A DNA stretch of 64,000 bases from Selenomonadaceae bacterium (GCA_017527075.1 JAFXQM010000024.1:83228-147227), one strand, 5' to 3'; positions 51,641-61,727 are shown, counted from the stretch's first letter. Made by a program: numbers and translations. The notes: generated from the letters alone by a model not told the origin.

Positions 51641-52639
51641 TCAATTCAAAGCGATTCGTGCGTACTCGTCAAGCATGTCGATAAAAGTCATGTGACCTTT
51701 GCTGTCCGCCTTGCTCTTGCCGATGATTTTAATCGTCGCGTCGTAAATCGCGGATTCGACACTGCCCGGCACCAAGTTCTCCCAATTTTTATAATCGTAA
51801 GCGCGCTCGTTGATTGCATTCTGCGGGCGACCGAAAACTTCCAGCTCGCAGAGGAATTGAATCTGCTTGGTCTTCGGGCGCAGATAATAATGCTCCAAGA
51901 CGTAAGATTGACTGCGCAAAACTTTCAAATCTTCGGGCGCATATTGATAGCCCCTGTCGCGCGCCAAGGCAACTTCCGCCCTGAAATTTTCCGCGCCGTA
52001 ACTCGCCATGTCGTCGCTGAGGCGTGACGGCTCGCGCTCGACCATGCGCACCCAAACGTCCGCCATGTACTCGTTCGCCAAGTAGGGCACGCGCTTCCAC
52101 TGCACCGTGCTCTTGTCCAGGTAGTAAGTGTACGTGTCGTCGACCGCCAGCTTTATGAATCGCGGCTGGAGCGTTTTCAAATCTTGCGGAGGCGCGTCGG
52201 GATAACTCGGCGGCGCAAGGCGCACGGATTTCCGCTCGATTATCGGCTCGTTGAAAGATTCTTCTCCGCCGTGAATATTCGTCGGCTGCTCGAACGGGAT
52301 GTCAATTTCCACGGACGGCACCGGCTCGACGATTGGCGGCTGAATTTTTTCTTCGGGCTGTTCGATTGGCTGAGCGGGCGAAATTTTTTCCGTCGGCTGT
52401 TCAATCGGCTGAGCGGGCTGAATTTTTTCCGCGGGCTTAGGCTCTTCCGCTTTCGGCTTCGACGGCTGCGGTGCCTCGATTTTTTTCGGCGCAGGCTTCT
52501 CAACTTTTTTTGACGCGGGAGGAGCCGCCTCGTCCTCAAACTCTCCGCCGAAGATTACAATTTCGTCGTCCGCCGAAACTTGCGGCGCACTCATGAGCAA
52601 CGCGAGAACCGCCGCGCCCGTCAAAAATTTTTTTCTCAC
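51641..52639 (-). CDS. Secreted protein with proline-rich linker, unknown function
   Basis: A 332-residue protein. Signal peptide ends after SAPQVSADD (about residue 24). A Pro/Glu/Lys-rich linker (about 40-120) carries IQPAQPIEQP-type repeats. The C-terminal 170 residues form a globular domain (TYYLDKSTVQWKRVPY onward) like proteins annotated as surface-associated in Selenomonads; I cannot name it. The start is GTG at 52639. Its first 25 codons and ribosome-site region duplicate those of the next gene upstream. Confidence 0.8.
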   Translation of the reverse strand: MRKKFLTGAAVLALLMSAPQVSADDEIVIFGGEFEDEAAPPASKKVEKPAPKKIEAPQPSKPKAEEPKPAEKIQPAQPIEQPTEKISPAQPIEQPEEKIQPPIVEPVPSVEIDIPFEQPTNIHGGEESFNEPIIERKSVRLAPPSYPDAPPQDLKTLQPRFIKLAVDDTYTYYLDKSTVQWKRVPYLANEYMADVWVRMVEREPSRLSDDMASYGAENFRAEVALARDRGYQYAPEDLKVLRSQSYVLEHYYLRPKTKQIQFLCELEVFGRPQNAINERAYDYKNWENLVPGSVESAIYDATIKIIGKSKADSKGHMTFIDMLDEYARIALN

Positions 52640-52683
52640 GTCAATTCGTCCTTCCAAAAATTTTTTTGATTAAACTTTCGCGC

Positions 52684-52941
52684 TTACCTCATCGGCGGCT
52701 TCGCGGGCTTTTGAGTGTCCGGCGTGGATGAGCCCGGCCTTTGCGTCTTGGGCGTCGATGAACTCGGCGTTGACGAACCCGGCCGCTGTGTTTTTATCGG
52801 GTCAACCGGTCTGAGTTTTTTCGGAGCGGTTACTTCGATTTTTTCCTGCGCGCGAAAAGTTGTCGCGAATTCGTCCGCTGAAACTTGCGGCGCACTCATG
52901 AGCAACGCGAGAACCGCTGCGCTCGTCAAAAATTTTTTCAT
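52684..52941 (-). CDS. Short secreted Pro/Ser/Thr-rich protein
   Basis: An 85-residue protein. Its signal peptide (FLTSAAVLALLMSAPQVSAD) is almost the same as that of the downstream gene, but the mature part is a low-complexity tail with two TQRPGSSTP units. It may be a truncated or newly formed paralogue. The ATG at 52941 follows GGAAGGA, which lies inside the last codons of rsmG. Confidence 0.7.
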   Translation of the reverse strand: MKKFLTSAAVLALLMSAPQVSADEFATTFRAQEKIEVTAPKKLRPVDPIKTQRPGSSTPSSSTPKTQRPGSSTPDTQKPAKPPMR

Positions 52942-52942
52942 G

Positions 52943-53650
52943 TCAATTCGTCCTTCCCAAAAAATTTTTTCTTATTAAACTCTCGCGCCTCGGAAATTTT
53001 TCGGGCGTCGATTTTTTTTTGCTGACGTAAATCACGGCTCGCGAATCGTCCAGCGTCGGGAGTTTTATATCGCGGACGGAAATTTCTCCGCCGCCCAAAA
53101 TTTTAATCGCGGCGCGTGCCTCGTCGAGTTCTTCGCGGAAATTTTTCCCTTTGAGCGCGACGAACACTCCGCCGACCTTCACGAACGGCAAGCAGTATTC
53201 CGCCAAAAAATTCAGCCGCGCCACCGCCCGCGAAGTCACTGCGTCGAATTGCTCGCGGAAAATTTTTTGTCGCGCGAGTTCCTCGGCTCGCCCGTGAAAA
53301 ATTTCCACGCCGTCGAGTTCCAGCTCCGCGACGACTCTCCGTAAAAATTCCACGCGCTTGTTGAGTGAATCGATTAAGCAGAACTTCAGTTGCGGACGGA
53401 AAATTTTCAGCGGTATCGCAGGGAAGCCCGCGCCCGTCCCGATGTCCGCCACTCGTTCGACGCCGCGGAAAAATTTTTCGTCCCACGCGCTCAGCGAATC
53501 GATTATGTGTTTGACTGCGAATTCGTGCGGCTCGGTTATCGTCGTCAAATTCATCACGCGATTTTGCTCCGTCACCAGCCGATAAAATTTTTCGCAAAGG
53601 TCAACTTGCTCCTCGCTCAGTCCGAATTTCGACATCTCGCCGCGAAACAT
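52943..53650 (-). CDS. rsmG: 16S rRNA (guanine527-N7)-methyltransferase RsmG
   Basis: A 235-residue methyltransferase. SAM motif DIGTGAGFPAIPL is at 69-81, and RAVARLNFLAEYCLPFVK is typical. Loss of RsmG gives low-level streptomycin resistance in other bacteria. The frame is open to TTG at 53683 without ribosome site; the ATG at 53650, nine bases after GGAG, fits. The usual neighbours gidA/mnmG or parA are absent. Confidence 0.93.
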   Translation of the reverse strand: MFRGEMSKFGLSEEQVDLCEKFYRLVTEQNRVMNLTTITEPHEFAVKHIIDSLSAWDEKFFRGVERVADIGTGAGFPAIPLKIFRPQLKFCLIDSLNKRVEFLRRVVAELELDGVEIFHGRAEELARQKIFREQFDAVTSRAVARLNFLAEYCLPFVKVGGVFVALKGKNFREELDEARAAIKILGGGEISVRDIKLPTLDDSRAVIYVSKKKSTPEKFPRRESLIRKNFLGRTN

Positions 53651-53688
53651 TTTTATCATCTCCGAAAAATTTTCTGCTGACAAATCTT

Positions 53689-53948
53689 GAGGCCGTCAAG
53701 GATGACGGCCGCGCCGCGTCTGACGCCGTGATGGCGTCATCCGGCGCACACCAGGCACGGGTTATCCGAAACTCCGAATCATGAGCGACCGACGCCCCTG
53801 CGAGGTGCCTTTTCTTTCGCTTCCTTTCTTTGGGCAAGCAAAGAAAGGAAGTTCATAACACACAAAAAATTTTTTACACGCTTGATGAGCACAACGCGCC
53901 CAAGCATTGAGGATTGGTTCTGCGAATCCACTCTTGAGAAAGAGGGGA
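53689..53948 (+). repeat. Dispersed palindromic element, long copy C, with conserved 3' block
   Basis: Nearly identical to copy A: three hairpins, the last at 53820-53851. It continues into the 3' block (53883-53948) shared with copy D. It fills the gap between rsmG and hisC; only the hisC promoter follows. Confidence 0.85.
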
Positions 53949-53982
53949 TTCCGAAAAATATTTTAGCCGCCTTGCAGAAACT

Positions 53983-54010
53983 TTGCAAGCTAAAGTATTT
54001 CTGATACAAT
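53983..54010 (+). promoter_or_regulatory. Promoter of hisC, TTGCAA-N16-TACAAT
   Basis: TTGCAA (53983-53988), 16-bp spacer, TACAAT (54005-54010), 33 bp before the ATG. Confidence 0.6.
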
Positions 54011-54042
54011 CTCGGAAAAAAATTTCTGAAGAGGTTTTGCAA

Positions 54043-55101
54043 ATGCTCAACTACCGCAACGAACTGAACGAAATGCCGTCGTATGACGGCGTGGAAAAAA
54101 ATTATCGCATCAAAGTCAACGCGAACGAATCGACGCTGAACTTGCCGCCGCTCGTCGAAGAGCGCGTGATTAATCGGCTGGCGTTGCTGGCATTCAACCG
54201 TTACCCGAACGAAGAATATTACTCGCTCGTCGAACAGATTGCCAAAAATTTTTCCGTCGAGTCGTCGCAAATTTTATTGGGCGGCGGGTCGAGTGAGATT
54301 ATCGAAAAAGTTTTTCACGCGTTCGGCGGCGCGGGTCACAAAGTCGTTTATCCTCAGCCGAGTTTTTCCATGTACAAAATTTACGCCAAGGCCGCCGAGT
54401 CCGAAGGCGTTCCCTTTGACTTGGACGCGCGCTTCGATTTGAACGTCGACGCCTTCATAAAAAAAATCCGCGAAGTCAACGCGAGCCTCGCCGTCGTGTG
54501 CAACCCGAACAATCCCACGGGCAACGCGCTCACGCTCGCGCAGGTCGAGAAAATTGCCGCGTCGATTGATTGCGCCTTCCTGCTGGACGAAGCTTACGTC
54601 GAGTTTTACGGACGCTCGTCGGTCAATCTCGTCGCGAAGTATCCGAACTTAATCGTCGCCCGCACTTTTTCCAAGGCTTATGGCATGGCGGGCGCGCGCG
54701 TCGGTTACATGATTGCCCGCCCCGAAGTCACGCGCATGATTAACAAAACTTTCATGCCTTATCACATGAACGTGCTGACGTTGGCGGCGGCGGATATCGT
54801 TTACCAAATGCGCGACGAATTTGTCCCGCGCCTGCAGATGATAATCGCCGAGCGCAAACGAATGTTCGAGCGGCTGAAAAAATTATCGGGCGTCGAAGTT
54901 TTTCCGTCGGAGACGAATTTTATTTTGATTCGGCTGGCGCGCGCCGAGGAACTGAAAAATTTTTTGGAGGCGTTGGATATCGGCGTGAGATATTTTTCGC
55001 CGAGCGCGTTCGGTCTGAAGAATTGCTTGCGGATTTCAATCGGCACACGCGTGGAAAATGATGAAGTCTTCGCCGCGATGAAAAATTTTTTGGAGGGCTG
55101 A
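54043..55101 (+). CDS. hisC: Histidinol-phosphate aminotransferase
   Basis: A 352-residue fold-type I PLP enzyme. NPNNPTG is at 154-160, DEAYVEF at 182-188, and the PLP lysine is Lys211 in TFSKAYGMAGARVGY. It converts imidazole-acetol phosphate to histidinol phosphate; related aromatic aminotransferases look alike. The ATG at 54043 follows GAAGAGG. It stands alone, without other his genes. Confidence 0.9.
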   Translation: MLNYRNELNEMPSYDGVEKNYRIKVNANESTLNLPPLVEERVINRLALLAFNRYPNEEYYSLVEQIAKNFSVESSQILLGGGSSEIIEKVFHAFGGAGHKVVYPQPSFSMYKIYAKAAESEGVPFDLDARFDLNVDAFIKKIREVNASLAVVCNPNNPTGNALTLAQVEKIAASIDCAFLLDEAYVEFYGRSSVNLVAKYPNLIVARTFSKAYGMAGARVGYMIARPEVTRMINKTFMPYHMNVLTLAAADIVYQMRDEFVPRLQMIIAERKRMFERLKKLSGVEVFPSETNFILIRLARAEELKNFLEALDIGVRYFSPSAFGLKNCLRISIGTRVENDEVFAAMKNFLEG

Positions 55102-55126
55102 CGACGGCTCAAAAATTTTTCACGGA

Positions 55127-55165
55127 CAAAAAAAATCCCCGACGATTAATCGGGGAAATTTTTTT
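55127..55165. terminator. Bidirectional terminator between hisC and lon
   Basis: TCCCCGA (55136-55142) pairs with TCGGGGA (55150-55156), with A8 before and T7 after. Confidence 0.9.
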
Positions 55166-55180
55166 GAGCAAAATTATTTT

Positions 55181-57499
55181 TCACGAAAGGAGAGCCGTCT
55201 TCAAAACTTCGTCCATATTTTCGACGGGCACGAACTCCAACTTTTCTCTGACGCTTTCGGGGATGTCTTCGATGTCGGGCGCGTTTTCCTTCGGCAGGAT
55301 AATCGTGTGCATGCCTTCGCGATAAGCCGCCAGAACTTTTTCCTTGAGCCCGCCAATCGGCAGGACGTTGCCGCGCAGAGTAATCTCGCCGGTCATTGCC
55401 ACGTCGCTGCGAACTTTTTTCTTGGTCAAGGCGGAAATCATCGCGGTGGCCATGGTGATGCCCGCGCTCGGTCCGTCCTTGGGCACCGCGCCTTCGGGCA
55501 CATGGACGTGAATATCATTTTTCTCATAAAAGTCGTCGGCGAGTTTCATCATGTCGCTGCGGCTGCGAATGTAAGTCAAACCTGCCTGCGCGGACTCCTG
55601 CATGACTTCGCCGAGCTTGCCGGTGAGCAAAAGTTTTCCGTTGCCCTTGAGGACGATGGCTTCGGTGGGGAGAATGTCGCCGCCGACTTCCGTCCACGCC
55701 ATGCCCGTCGACACTCCGATTTGCGGTTGCTTCTCGGCGCGCGTCTGCAAAAATTTCGGACGGCCGAGGAAGTCGCGCAGATTTTTTTTCGTGATGTAAA
55801 CGACGCCTTCGTGCCCTTCGACGATTTTTCTTGCCGCCTTGCGACACGCCCGCCCGATTAACCGTTCCAGCTCGCGGACGCCCGATTCGCGCGTGTACTC
55901 GGCGATAATCTCTTGGAGCACGCCCTTGGCGAAGACGACGTCGCCGCCCTTGAGGCCGTTCTCTTCCTTCTGCCGCTTGGTCAGATATCGGCGCGCGATT
56001 TCAAATTTCTCGTTCTCCGTGTAACTCGACAGCGTGATAATTTCCATGCGGTCGCGCAGAGGTTTGGGCACGGTGCTCAGCTCGTTCGCCGTGACAATCC
56101 ACAGCACCTTCGACAGGTCAAACGGCGTGTCAATGTAATGGTCGACGAACGAATTATTTTGCGCGGGGTCGAGCACCTCCAGCAGAGCCGCCGACGGGTC
56201 GCCCGCGTATCCGTCCTTGCCGAGCTTGTCCACCTCGTCGAGCAGGAAAACGGGATTGTTCGCGCCGACTTTTTTTATGCCCTGAATGATTCGCCCGGGC
56301 ATCGCGCCGACGTAAGTCCGTCTGTGCCCGCGAATCTCCGCTTCGTCACGAATGCCGCCGAGACTCGCGCGGATAAATTTTCTGCCCATTGCCTTGGCGA
56401 CCGACGACGCCAGAGAAGTTTTGCCGACGCCCGGCGGACCGACCAGGCAGAGAATCGGCGCGGGTTTGTCTTTGGTCAGAGCTTTGACTGCCAGGAAATC
56501 CAGAATGCGTTCCTTGACTTTCTCCAAGCCGTAATGGTCTGCGTCGAGAACTTTCGCCGCCTCGGTCAAGTCCATCGAATCTTCCGTCGAAACTTTCCAC
56601 GGCAAATCGAACAGCCAGTCAAGGTAAGTGCGAATGACGTTGCCCTCCGACGCCATGGCGGGGATTCGCTCCAGCCGCTTGAGTTCCTTTTCGATTATCG
56701 TTTTGACTTCGTCGGGATAATCGCCCTCCTCAAGTTTCTTGCGATACTCCGACGCCTCCTCGGCCGCGTCTTCGTCCTCGCCGAGTTCTTTGTGAATCGC
56801 CTTGAGCTGTTCGCGCAAGTAATGATCCTTCTGAATTTTTTCAATCTGATTGTGCACGCGCTTGCTTATCTGCGACTCCATCTGCAAAACTTCCAGCTCG
56901 CGTGCCAAAATTACGTAAAGTTTTTCCAGCCGCTCTTCCACGTTCAAGCAACCCAAAATTTCCTGCTTCGTGTCGAGTTTCAAATTCAAATGACTTGCAA
57001 TCAAATCCGCCAGCCGCCCGAAGTCCTCCAGAATTGTCACGGCGACAAAAGTTTCGGAAGGAATTCGTTTGCTGAGCTTGACCCACTCTTCGAATTCGTG
57101 AACGACGCCGCGCACGAGAGCTTCGGTTTCCATGGAATCTTCCCACGTGTCCTCGTGAAGTTCAACGTCGACTTCAACGTACTTGCCTTTGTCGCTGTTG
57201 CGATATTCGCGCATGACGCCGCGATTAACGCCCTCGACCAACACGCGGACATTTCCGTCGGGCAGTTTGATTATCTGCCGAATCTCTGAAATTGTTCCGA
57301 CTTCGTAAAGGTCTTCCTCTTCCGGCGAATCGTAATCCGTGTCCATTTGCGCCACCAAAAAAATTCTTCGATTGGTGACCATTGCCGCCTCAAGTGCATT
57401 GACCGAACTTTCGCGCCCAACGTCCAAGTGCATTATCATGTTGGGGAAGACGACGATACCTCTGAGCGGCACAAGTGGTAAAGTAATTTTTTCAGCCAT
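55181..57499 (-). CDS. lon: ATP-dependent protease Lon
   Basis: A 772-residue LonA: N-terminal substrate domain, Walker A GPPGVGKT at 354-361, and the Ser-Lys dyad Ser678 (PKDGPSAG) and Lys721. It degrades misfolded and regulatory proteins. The ATG at 57499 follows AAAGGAG. clpX lies 199 bp upstream on the same strand. Confidence 0.97.
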   Translation of the reverse strand: MAEKITLPLVPLRGIVVFPNMIMHLDVGRESSVNALEAAMVTNRRIFLVAQMDTDYDSPEEEDLYEVGTISEIRQIIKLPDGNVRVLVEGVNRGVMREYRNSDKGKYVEVDVELHEDTWEDSMETEALVRGVVHEFEEWVKLSKRIPSETFVAVTILEDFGRLADLIASHLNLKLDTKQEILGCLNVEERLEKLYVILARELEVLQMESQISKRVHNQIEKIQKDHYLREQLKAIHKELGEDEDAAEEASEYRKKLEEGDYPDEVKTIIEKELKRLERIPAMASEGNVIRTYLDWLFDLPWKVSTEDSMDLTEAAKVLDADHYGLEKVKERILDFLAVKALTKDKPAPILCLVGPPGVGKTSLASSVAKAMGRKFIRASLGGIRDEAEIRGHRRTYVGAMPGRIIQGIKKVGANNPVFLLDEVDKLGKDGYAGDPSAALLEVLDPAQNNSFVDHYIDTPFDLSKVLWIVTANELSTVPKPLRDRMEIITLSSYTENEKFEIARRYLTKRQKEENGLKGGDVVFAKGVLQEIIAEYTRESGVRELERLIGRACRKAARKIVEGHEGVVYITKKNLRDFLGRPKFLQTRAEKQPQIGVSTGMAWTEVGGDILPTEAIVLKGNGKLLLTGKLGEVMQESAQAGLTYIRSRSDMMKLADDFYEKNDIHVHVPEGAVPKDGPSAGITMATAMISALTKKKVRSDVAMTGEITLRGNVLPIGGLKEKVLAAYREGMHTIILPKENAPDIEDIPESVREKLEFVPVENMDEVLKTALLS

Positions 57500-57568
57500 G
57501 CAAATTCACTCCTTTGTAATGGAATTAGAGCGTGTTGGTAAACTCAAAATTATCATGTGACGAGGAAT

Positions 57569-57646
57569 TTTTTCGACTGACGAGGCGCAAGCGCGAAGGT
57601 GTACTGAGGTACAGCGAGCGCGCGGCAACAAAGTCAGGCGGAAAAA
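57569..57646. repeat. Imperfect palindrome between clpX and lon
   Basis: TTTTTCGACTGAC at the left pairs with GTCAGGCGGAAAAA at the right; the interior holds GGCGCAAGCGC and GTACTGAGGTAC. I recall similar GACGAGGCGCAAGCG-type palindromes scattered in other Firmicutes. A wider pair, TTGGTAAA (57534-57541) and TTTACCAA (57665-57672), encloses it. Confidence 0.6.
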
Positions 57647-57698
57647 GAACCGTCACTGTTAAAATTTACCAACAGCCCCTAACTTCCAATCACTGACT

Positions 57699-58961
57699 TC
57701 ATCCGTTAGCTGATTTCCTGATTCGTTTCGGGCTTACTCTTAACTTCGGCTCTTGATTCAACAAAACATCTTCCTTGGTGACTGTGCACATGGTGCTGCC
57801 GCCGACCGAAGGCACCTCGAACATCACGTTGCGCATAATTTTTTCCAGGATTGAACGGAGCCCGCGCGCGCCTGTCTTGCGCCGAATTGCTTCCTTGGCG
57901 ATGAGCCGCAGTGCCTCGTCCTCAAATGTCAACTTCGCGCCGTCCATTTGCATGAGCTTCTGATATTGTTTGACGAGAGCATTTTTCGGCTTGGTGAGTA
58001 TGTCGACCAACGCGTCCTCGTCGAGTGCGTCGAGCGTCACGGTTATCGGCAGGCGTCCGACGAATTCGGGAATCAATCCGTTCTCAATCAAATCGTCGGG
58101 CTGAACGTCTTTTAAAACTTTGCTGACGTCCTTTTCCTCTTTCTTTTCGACCGCCGCGCCGAATCCGACTTGGCTGCCGCGCGTGCGCTTCTCAATGATT
58201 TTGTCCAAGTCATTGAACGCGCCGCCGCAGATGAACAAAATATTTTTCGTGTTCAGCGGAATGACTTCGGGCGGACCGGGCATGTGTCGGCTCTGTTGCA
58301 TGGGAACGTTCACGCGCGTCCCTTCCAAAATTTTTAACAGAGCCTGCTGAACGCCTTCGCCCGAAATATCTCTGTACATGCCGGGCTTGCGCGCAATTTT
58401 GTCGACCTCGTCTATGTAAATTATTCCGCGCTCCGCCTTGAAGATGTCACCGCTTGCCGCGTTAATCAGCGCGAGCAAAACATCTTCCGCATCCTCGCCG
58501 ACGTAACCCGCCTCCGTCAGAGAATTTGCGTCGACCAGAATAAACGGCACGTTCAAAATTTTTGCCAGCGTCTGCGCCAAAAGAGTTTTGCCGCTGCCCG
58601 TCGGTCCAATCATCAAAATGTTTGACTTCTGCAGTTCGATATCTTCCTTATCGGCTTTGGCTTGACCGATTCGCTTGTAATGATTGTAAACGGCGACGGA
58701 AAGAGTTTTCTTGGCCTCCGCCTGCCCGATGACATATTCGTCGAGCCGTGCGCAAATTTCTTTCGGCTTGGGCAATTTGTCCGTGCCGACGACGAAATCT
58801 TCCTCTTCGTCCATATCTTTCTGCAAAATTTCGTTGCAAAGTTCGACGCAGCTGTCGCAAATGTAAACGCCCTTGCCGGCAATCAATTTCCTGACGGCGT
58901 GTTCGGATTTGCCGCAGAAGGAGCATTTCAGTTCTCCGCGTTCGTTGCCGAATTTCAACAC
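57699..58961 (-). CDS. clpX: ATP-dependent Clp protease ATP-binding subunit ClpX
   Basis: A 420-residue AAA+ unfoldase. The zinc-binding domain has Cys13, 16, 35 and 38; Walker A GPTGSGKT is at 119-126. It feeds substrates to ClpP, encoded upstream. The start is GTG at 58961 or TTG at 58958; GGGGTGAGA precedes. A TTAGGA repeat separates it from clpP. Confidence 0.97.
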   Translation of the reverse strand: MLKFGNERGELKCSFCGKSEHAVRKLIAGKGVYICDSCVELCNEILQKDMDEEEDFVVGTDKLPKPKEICARLDEYVIGQAEAKKTLSVAVYNHYKRIGQAKADKEDIELQKSNILMIGPTGSGKTLLAQTLAKILNVPFILVDANSLTEAGYVGEDAEDVLLALINAASGDIFKAERGIIYIDEVDKIARKPGMYRDISGEGVQQALLKILEGTRVNVPMQQSRHMPGPPEVIPLNTKNILFICGGAFNDLDKIIEKRTRGSQVGFGAAVEKKEEKDVSKVLKDVQPDDLIENGLIPEFVGRLPITVTLDALDEDALVDILTKPKNALVKQYQKLMQMDGAKLTFEDEALRLIAKEAIRRKTGARGLRSILEKIMRNVMFEVPSVGGSTMCTVTKEDVLLNQEPKLRVSPKRIRKSANG

Positions 58962-58978
58962 ACTCTCACCCCCTGATT

Positions 58979-59032
58979 AGTTAGGAGTTAGGAATTAGGA
59001 GTTAGGAGTTGGGGAAAAACTTAATCCCTACT
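58979..59032. repeat. TTAGGA heptamer repeat with inverted partner
   Basis: TTAGGAGTTAGGAATTAGGA continues to 59010 and is followed by ATCCCTACTCCTCAT. It overlaps the last codons of clpP. Confidence 0.8.
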
Positions 59033-59630
59033 CCTCATTGCTTTTCGGCGGGCGGGTGATAACGTCGTCAATCAGTCCGTAAGCTTTGGCGTCCTCGGCA
59101 GTCATGAAGTTGTCGCGCTCGGTGTCTGCCATGATTTTTTCTCGCGGCTGACCCGTGTGCCGGCAGAGGATATCGTTGCCGACCTCGCGCAGTCTCAAAA
59201 TCTCGCGCGCCTGAATCTGAATATCGGTTGATTGACCGCTGGCACCGCCCAACGGCTGATGAATCATAATCCTCGCAAGCGGCAGGGCGAATCGTTTTCC
59301 CTTCGCGCCGCTGGTGAGGAGCAAGCTGCCCATGCTCGCCGCCTGCCCAATGCAAATCGTCGAAACGTCGGGTTTAATATACTGCATTGTATCATAAATC
59401 GCAAGACCGGCCGTGACCACGCCGCCGGGGCTGTTGATGTAAAGGTGAATGTCTTTGTCGGGGTCTTCGCTTTCCAGGAAGAGCAGCTGGGCGACGACAG
59501 AGTTTGCAACGTCATCGTTTATCGGTCCGCCGAGGAAAACGATTCTGTCTTTGAGCAGGCGTGAGTAAATGTCGTAGGCGCGCTCGCCGTAGCTCGTCTT
59601 CTCAATGACCATCGGCACGTAGTAAGCCAT
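59028..59630 (-). CDS. clpP: ATP-dependent Clp protease proteolytic subunit ClpP
   Basis: A 200-residue serine protease. Ser99 (GQAASMG) and His124 (MIHQP) are the catalytic residues, with Asp near 173. It forms a tetradecamer with ClpX. The ATG at 59630 follows AGGTGG; five upstream codons are open but not conserved. The tig-clpP-clpX-lon order is typical of Firmicutes. Confidence 0.97.
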   Translation of the reverse strand: MAYYVPMVIEKTSYGERAYDIYSRLLKDRIVFLGGPINDDVANSVVAQLLFLESEDPDKDIHLYINSPGGVVTAGLAIYDTMQYIKPDVSTICIGQAASMGSLLLTSGAKGKRFALPLARIMIHQPLGGASGQSTDIQIQAREILRLREVGNDILCRHTGQPREKIMADTERDNFMTAEDAKAYGLIDDVITRPPKSNEE

Positions 59631-59674
59631 AATTTTCCACCTCAAAATATTTTATGTCGCGAGTAAAGTTTTTT

Positions 59675-59975
59675 CCGCCGCGAAAATTTTTCAAGCCGCG
59701 CTCGGAGTGATTCACCCTGAGCAAAATTTTTTCCGCCGCGAGATTTTTTCAAGCCGCGCTCGGAGTGAATCGCCCTGAACAAAATTTTTCCGCCGCGAGA
59801 TTTTTTCAAGCCGCTTTCGGAGTGAATCGCCTTGAGCAAAATTTTTTCCGCCGCGAGATTTTTTCAAGCCGCTTTCGGAGTGAATCGCCTTGAGCAAAAT
59901 TTTTTCCGCCGCGAAAATTTTCCAGCCGCGTTCGGAATGAATCGCCCTGAGCAAAAATTTTTTCCGCCGCGAAAA
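59675..59975. repeat. Direct tandem array, six units of 57-58 bp
   Basis: Units begin with CCGCCGCGA at 59675, 59733, 59790, 59848, 59906 and 59964 and contain AAAATTTT plus a CTTTCGGAGTGAATCGCC-like segment. It fills the 389 bp between tig and clpP. 58 is not a multiple of three and all three minus frames are open, so it is not coding. Confidence 0.9.
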
Positions 59976-60019
59976 TTTTTTTAAAAAAGGGCGTCGAACT
60001 TCGCGCCCCGAAAAATTTC

Positions 60020-61387
60020 TTAATGTTCTTCAAGCTCCTCAAGCTTTTCCGTGTCTTCGGCGGGAGCTTCAGCTTTGGATTCTTCCGCCGCTTTCTTCGC
60101 GCCCGCCATGTTGTCGAAGATGAATTGCATTGCCTTGCGGTTGAGAATGGTGTTGGCGACGCTCGCCAGCTGCCCGTTCTCCTGCAAGTACTTTGCGATT
60201 TGCTTGGGCGGCGTGCGATACAGCTGAGCCATCACCGCAATCTCGTAATTGAGCTCTTCGGGCGTGACGGTGATTTTTTCCCGCTTCGCCACCTGCTCCA
60301 GCATGAGGTCGGTCAAGACTGCTTTCTTTGCCCGTTCGCGATAATCTTCGCGCAACTTATCCAAATCCGTTCCCGAAAACGCCATGTACTGTTCCAGAGT
60401 CATGCCGCTTGCCTGAAGTTGCGCGCTCATCTCGTTAATCAGTTGCGTCACGCGATTGTCAATCATGACGGGCGGCAAGTCAACTTTCATGTTCGCGACG
60501 GCTTTGTCGATAATTGCCTGGCGTTGCGCTTCGACTGCGCGGCGTTCGGCGTTGGCTTCCATGTTCTTGCGAATGTCGGCTTTGTACTCGTCGAGAGTTT
60601 TGAACGTGCTGACCTTGGCGACGAACTCGTCGTTGACTTCGGGCAACTCGCGGTGCTTAATGCTGTTAATCTTGCAAGCGAACTCGGCTTCTCTGCCCGC
60701 CAAATCTTTGACGTGATATTCGTCGGGGAAAGTGACTTTGACTGTGCGTTCCTCGCCGACCTTCGCGCCGATGAGTTGCTCTTCGAAGTCGCCGATGAAT
60801 TTGTGCGAGCCGATATCCAACGGGGCGTCCTTTGCTTCGCCGCCCGCAAATTTTTCGCCGTTGACCGTGCCGGTGTAATCGAGCGTGATGAAGTCGCCGT
60901 CGACAATCGCGTCGCCCTCGGCAGCGTCGGTCAAAGTGGCGTGGTGTGCGCGCATGGCTTCGACCTGCTTATCGACGTCAGCGTCGGTGACGGGCTCAAC
61001 AACTTTTTCCGCGCTGAGATTTTTATATTCGCCGAGCGTGACTTGCGGGAAGGGCGTGAACGTCACCTTGAAGACGAAATCCTTTCCTTCTTCGTTCGTT
61101 ATGATGTCCGCCTTGTTCTCGCTGACGGACACCAAGCTCAGAATGCGGAAGGCTTCGCGCGTCGAACTCTGCAACAGCATGTTGCTCGCCTCGTTGATAA
61201 TTGCATCTTTGCCGAGGTGTTGTTCAAGAATTTTCTGCGGGACTTTGCCTTTGCGGAAACCGGGAATGTTCACTTGTTCGCCGAGCACTTTGGTCGCCCG
61301 CTTAATCGCCTTGGAAAATTGCTCCGCCTCCACTGTGACGGTCAGCTCAACGTTATAATCGTCTATCTTCTTCTGAGTGAGTTTCAA
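60020..61387 (-). CDS. tig: Trigger factor
   Basis: A 455-residue ribosome-bound chaperone and prolyl isomerase. PGFRKGKVPQ near residue 40 is the ribosome-docking loop; the FKBP domain lies at about 160-240; the C-terminal substrate-binding domain ends in an acidic tail. The start is TTG at 61387, nine bases after GAGGAGG. A TATAAT on the minus strand at 61427-61422 is a likely -10. Confidence 0.96.
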   Translation of the reverse strand: MKLTQKKIDDYNVELTVTVEAEQFSKAIKRATKVLGEQVNIPGFRKGKVPQKILEQHLGKDAIINEASNMLLQSSTREAFRILSLVSVSENKADIITNEEGKDFVFKVTFTPFPQVTLGEYKNLSAEKVVEPVTDADVDKQVEAMRAHHATLTDAAEGDAIVDGDFITLDYTGTVNGEKFAGGEAKDAPLDIGSHKFIGDFEEQLIGAKVGEERTVKVTFPDEYHVKDLAGREAEFACKINSIKHRELPEVNDEFVAKVSTFKTLDEYKADIRKNMEANAERRAVEAQRQAIIDKAVANMKVDLPPVMIDNRVTQLINEMSAQLQASGMTLEQYMAFSGTDLDKLREDYRERAKKAVLTDLMLEQVAKREKITVTPEELNYEIAVMAQLYRTPPKQIAKYLQENGQLASVANTILNRKAMQFIFDNMAGAKKAAEESKAEAPAEDTEKLEELEEH

Positions 61388-61525
61388 AACTTTTAACCTC
61401 CTCTTTCTTTATGAAACGCGAATTATACTAGCACACACTTGAAAAAATTACAAGTTGCTTTCATTACAAACTCTAACTATCGTGTGCAAGAAAGCGCACG
61501 GCGAAAAATTTTTTTCGGAAAGGGG

Positions 61526-61554
61526 TTGAAATGTTTTAGGATATGTGTTATATT
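61526..61554 (+). promoter_or_regulatory. Promoter of the four-tRNA cluster, TTGAAA-N17-TATATT
   Basis: TTGAAA (61526-61531), a 17-bp spacer and TATATT (61549-61554), 18 bp before tRNA-Lys. Confidence 0.72.
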
Positions 61555-61571
61555 GCGTTCCGTTGATTCGT

Positions 61572-61647
61572 GATTCGCTAGCTCAGTCGGTAGAGCACCT
61601 GACTTTTAATCAGGGTGTCCCGGATTCGAGTTCCGGGCGGATCACCA
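61572..61647 (+). tRNA. tRNA-Lys (anticodon TTT)
   Basis: A 76-nt cloverleaf, acceptor GATTCGC/GCGGATC, anticodon loop CTTTTAA, CCA encoded. Confidence 0.94.
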
Positions 61648-61648
61648 C

Positions 61649-61723
61649 GGCGCCATCGTCAAGAGGTTAAGACACCGCCCTTTCACGGCGGGTTCGTGGG
61701 TTCGAATCCCGCTGGCGTCACCA
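61649..61723 (+). tRNA. tRNA-Glu (anticodon TTC)
   Basis: A 75-nt cloverleaf, acceptor GGCGCCA/TGGCGTC, anticodon loop CTTTCAC, CCA encoded. Confidence 0.94.
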
Positions 61724-61727
61724 AAGC

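Noticed and set aside
53601..53837. Small proteins read from the palindromic elements (PKERKRKKRHLAGASVAHDS)
   Set aside because: The frames occur only because the repeat copies are similar; there are no ribosome sites, and copy B breaks them.
59642..60042. Minus-strand reading frames over the 58-bp array
   Set aside because: All three frames are open because the unit is not a multiple of three; products are shifted versions of one repeat.
60023..61396. Long plus-strand open frame opposite tig
   Set aside because: It has no ribosome site, and the minus strand encodes a full trigger factor. Long antisense frames are frequent here because of codon bias; the same applies opposite lon (55913-57289), ileS and recG.
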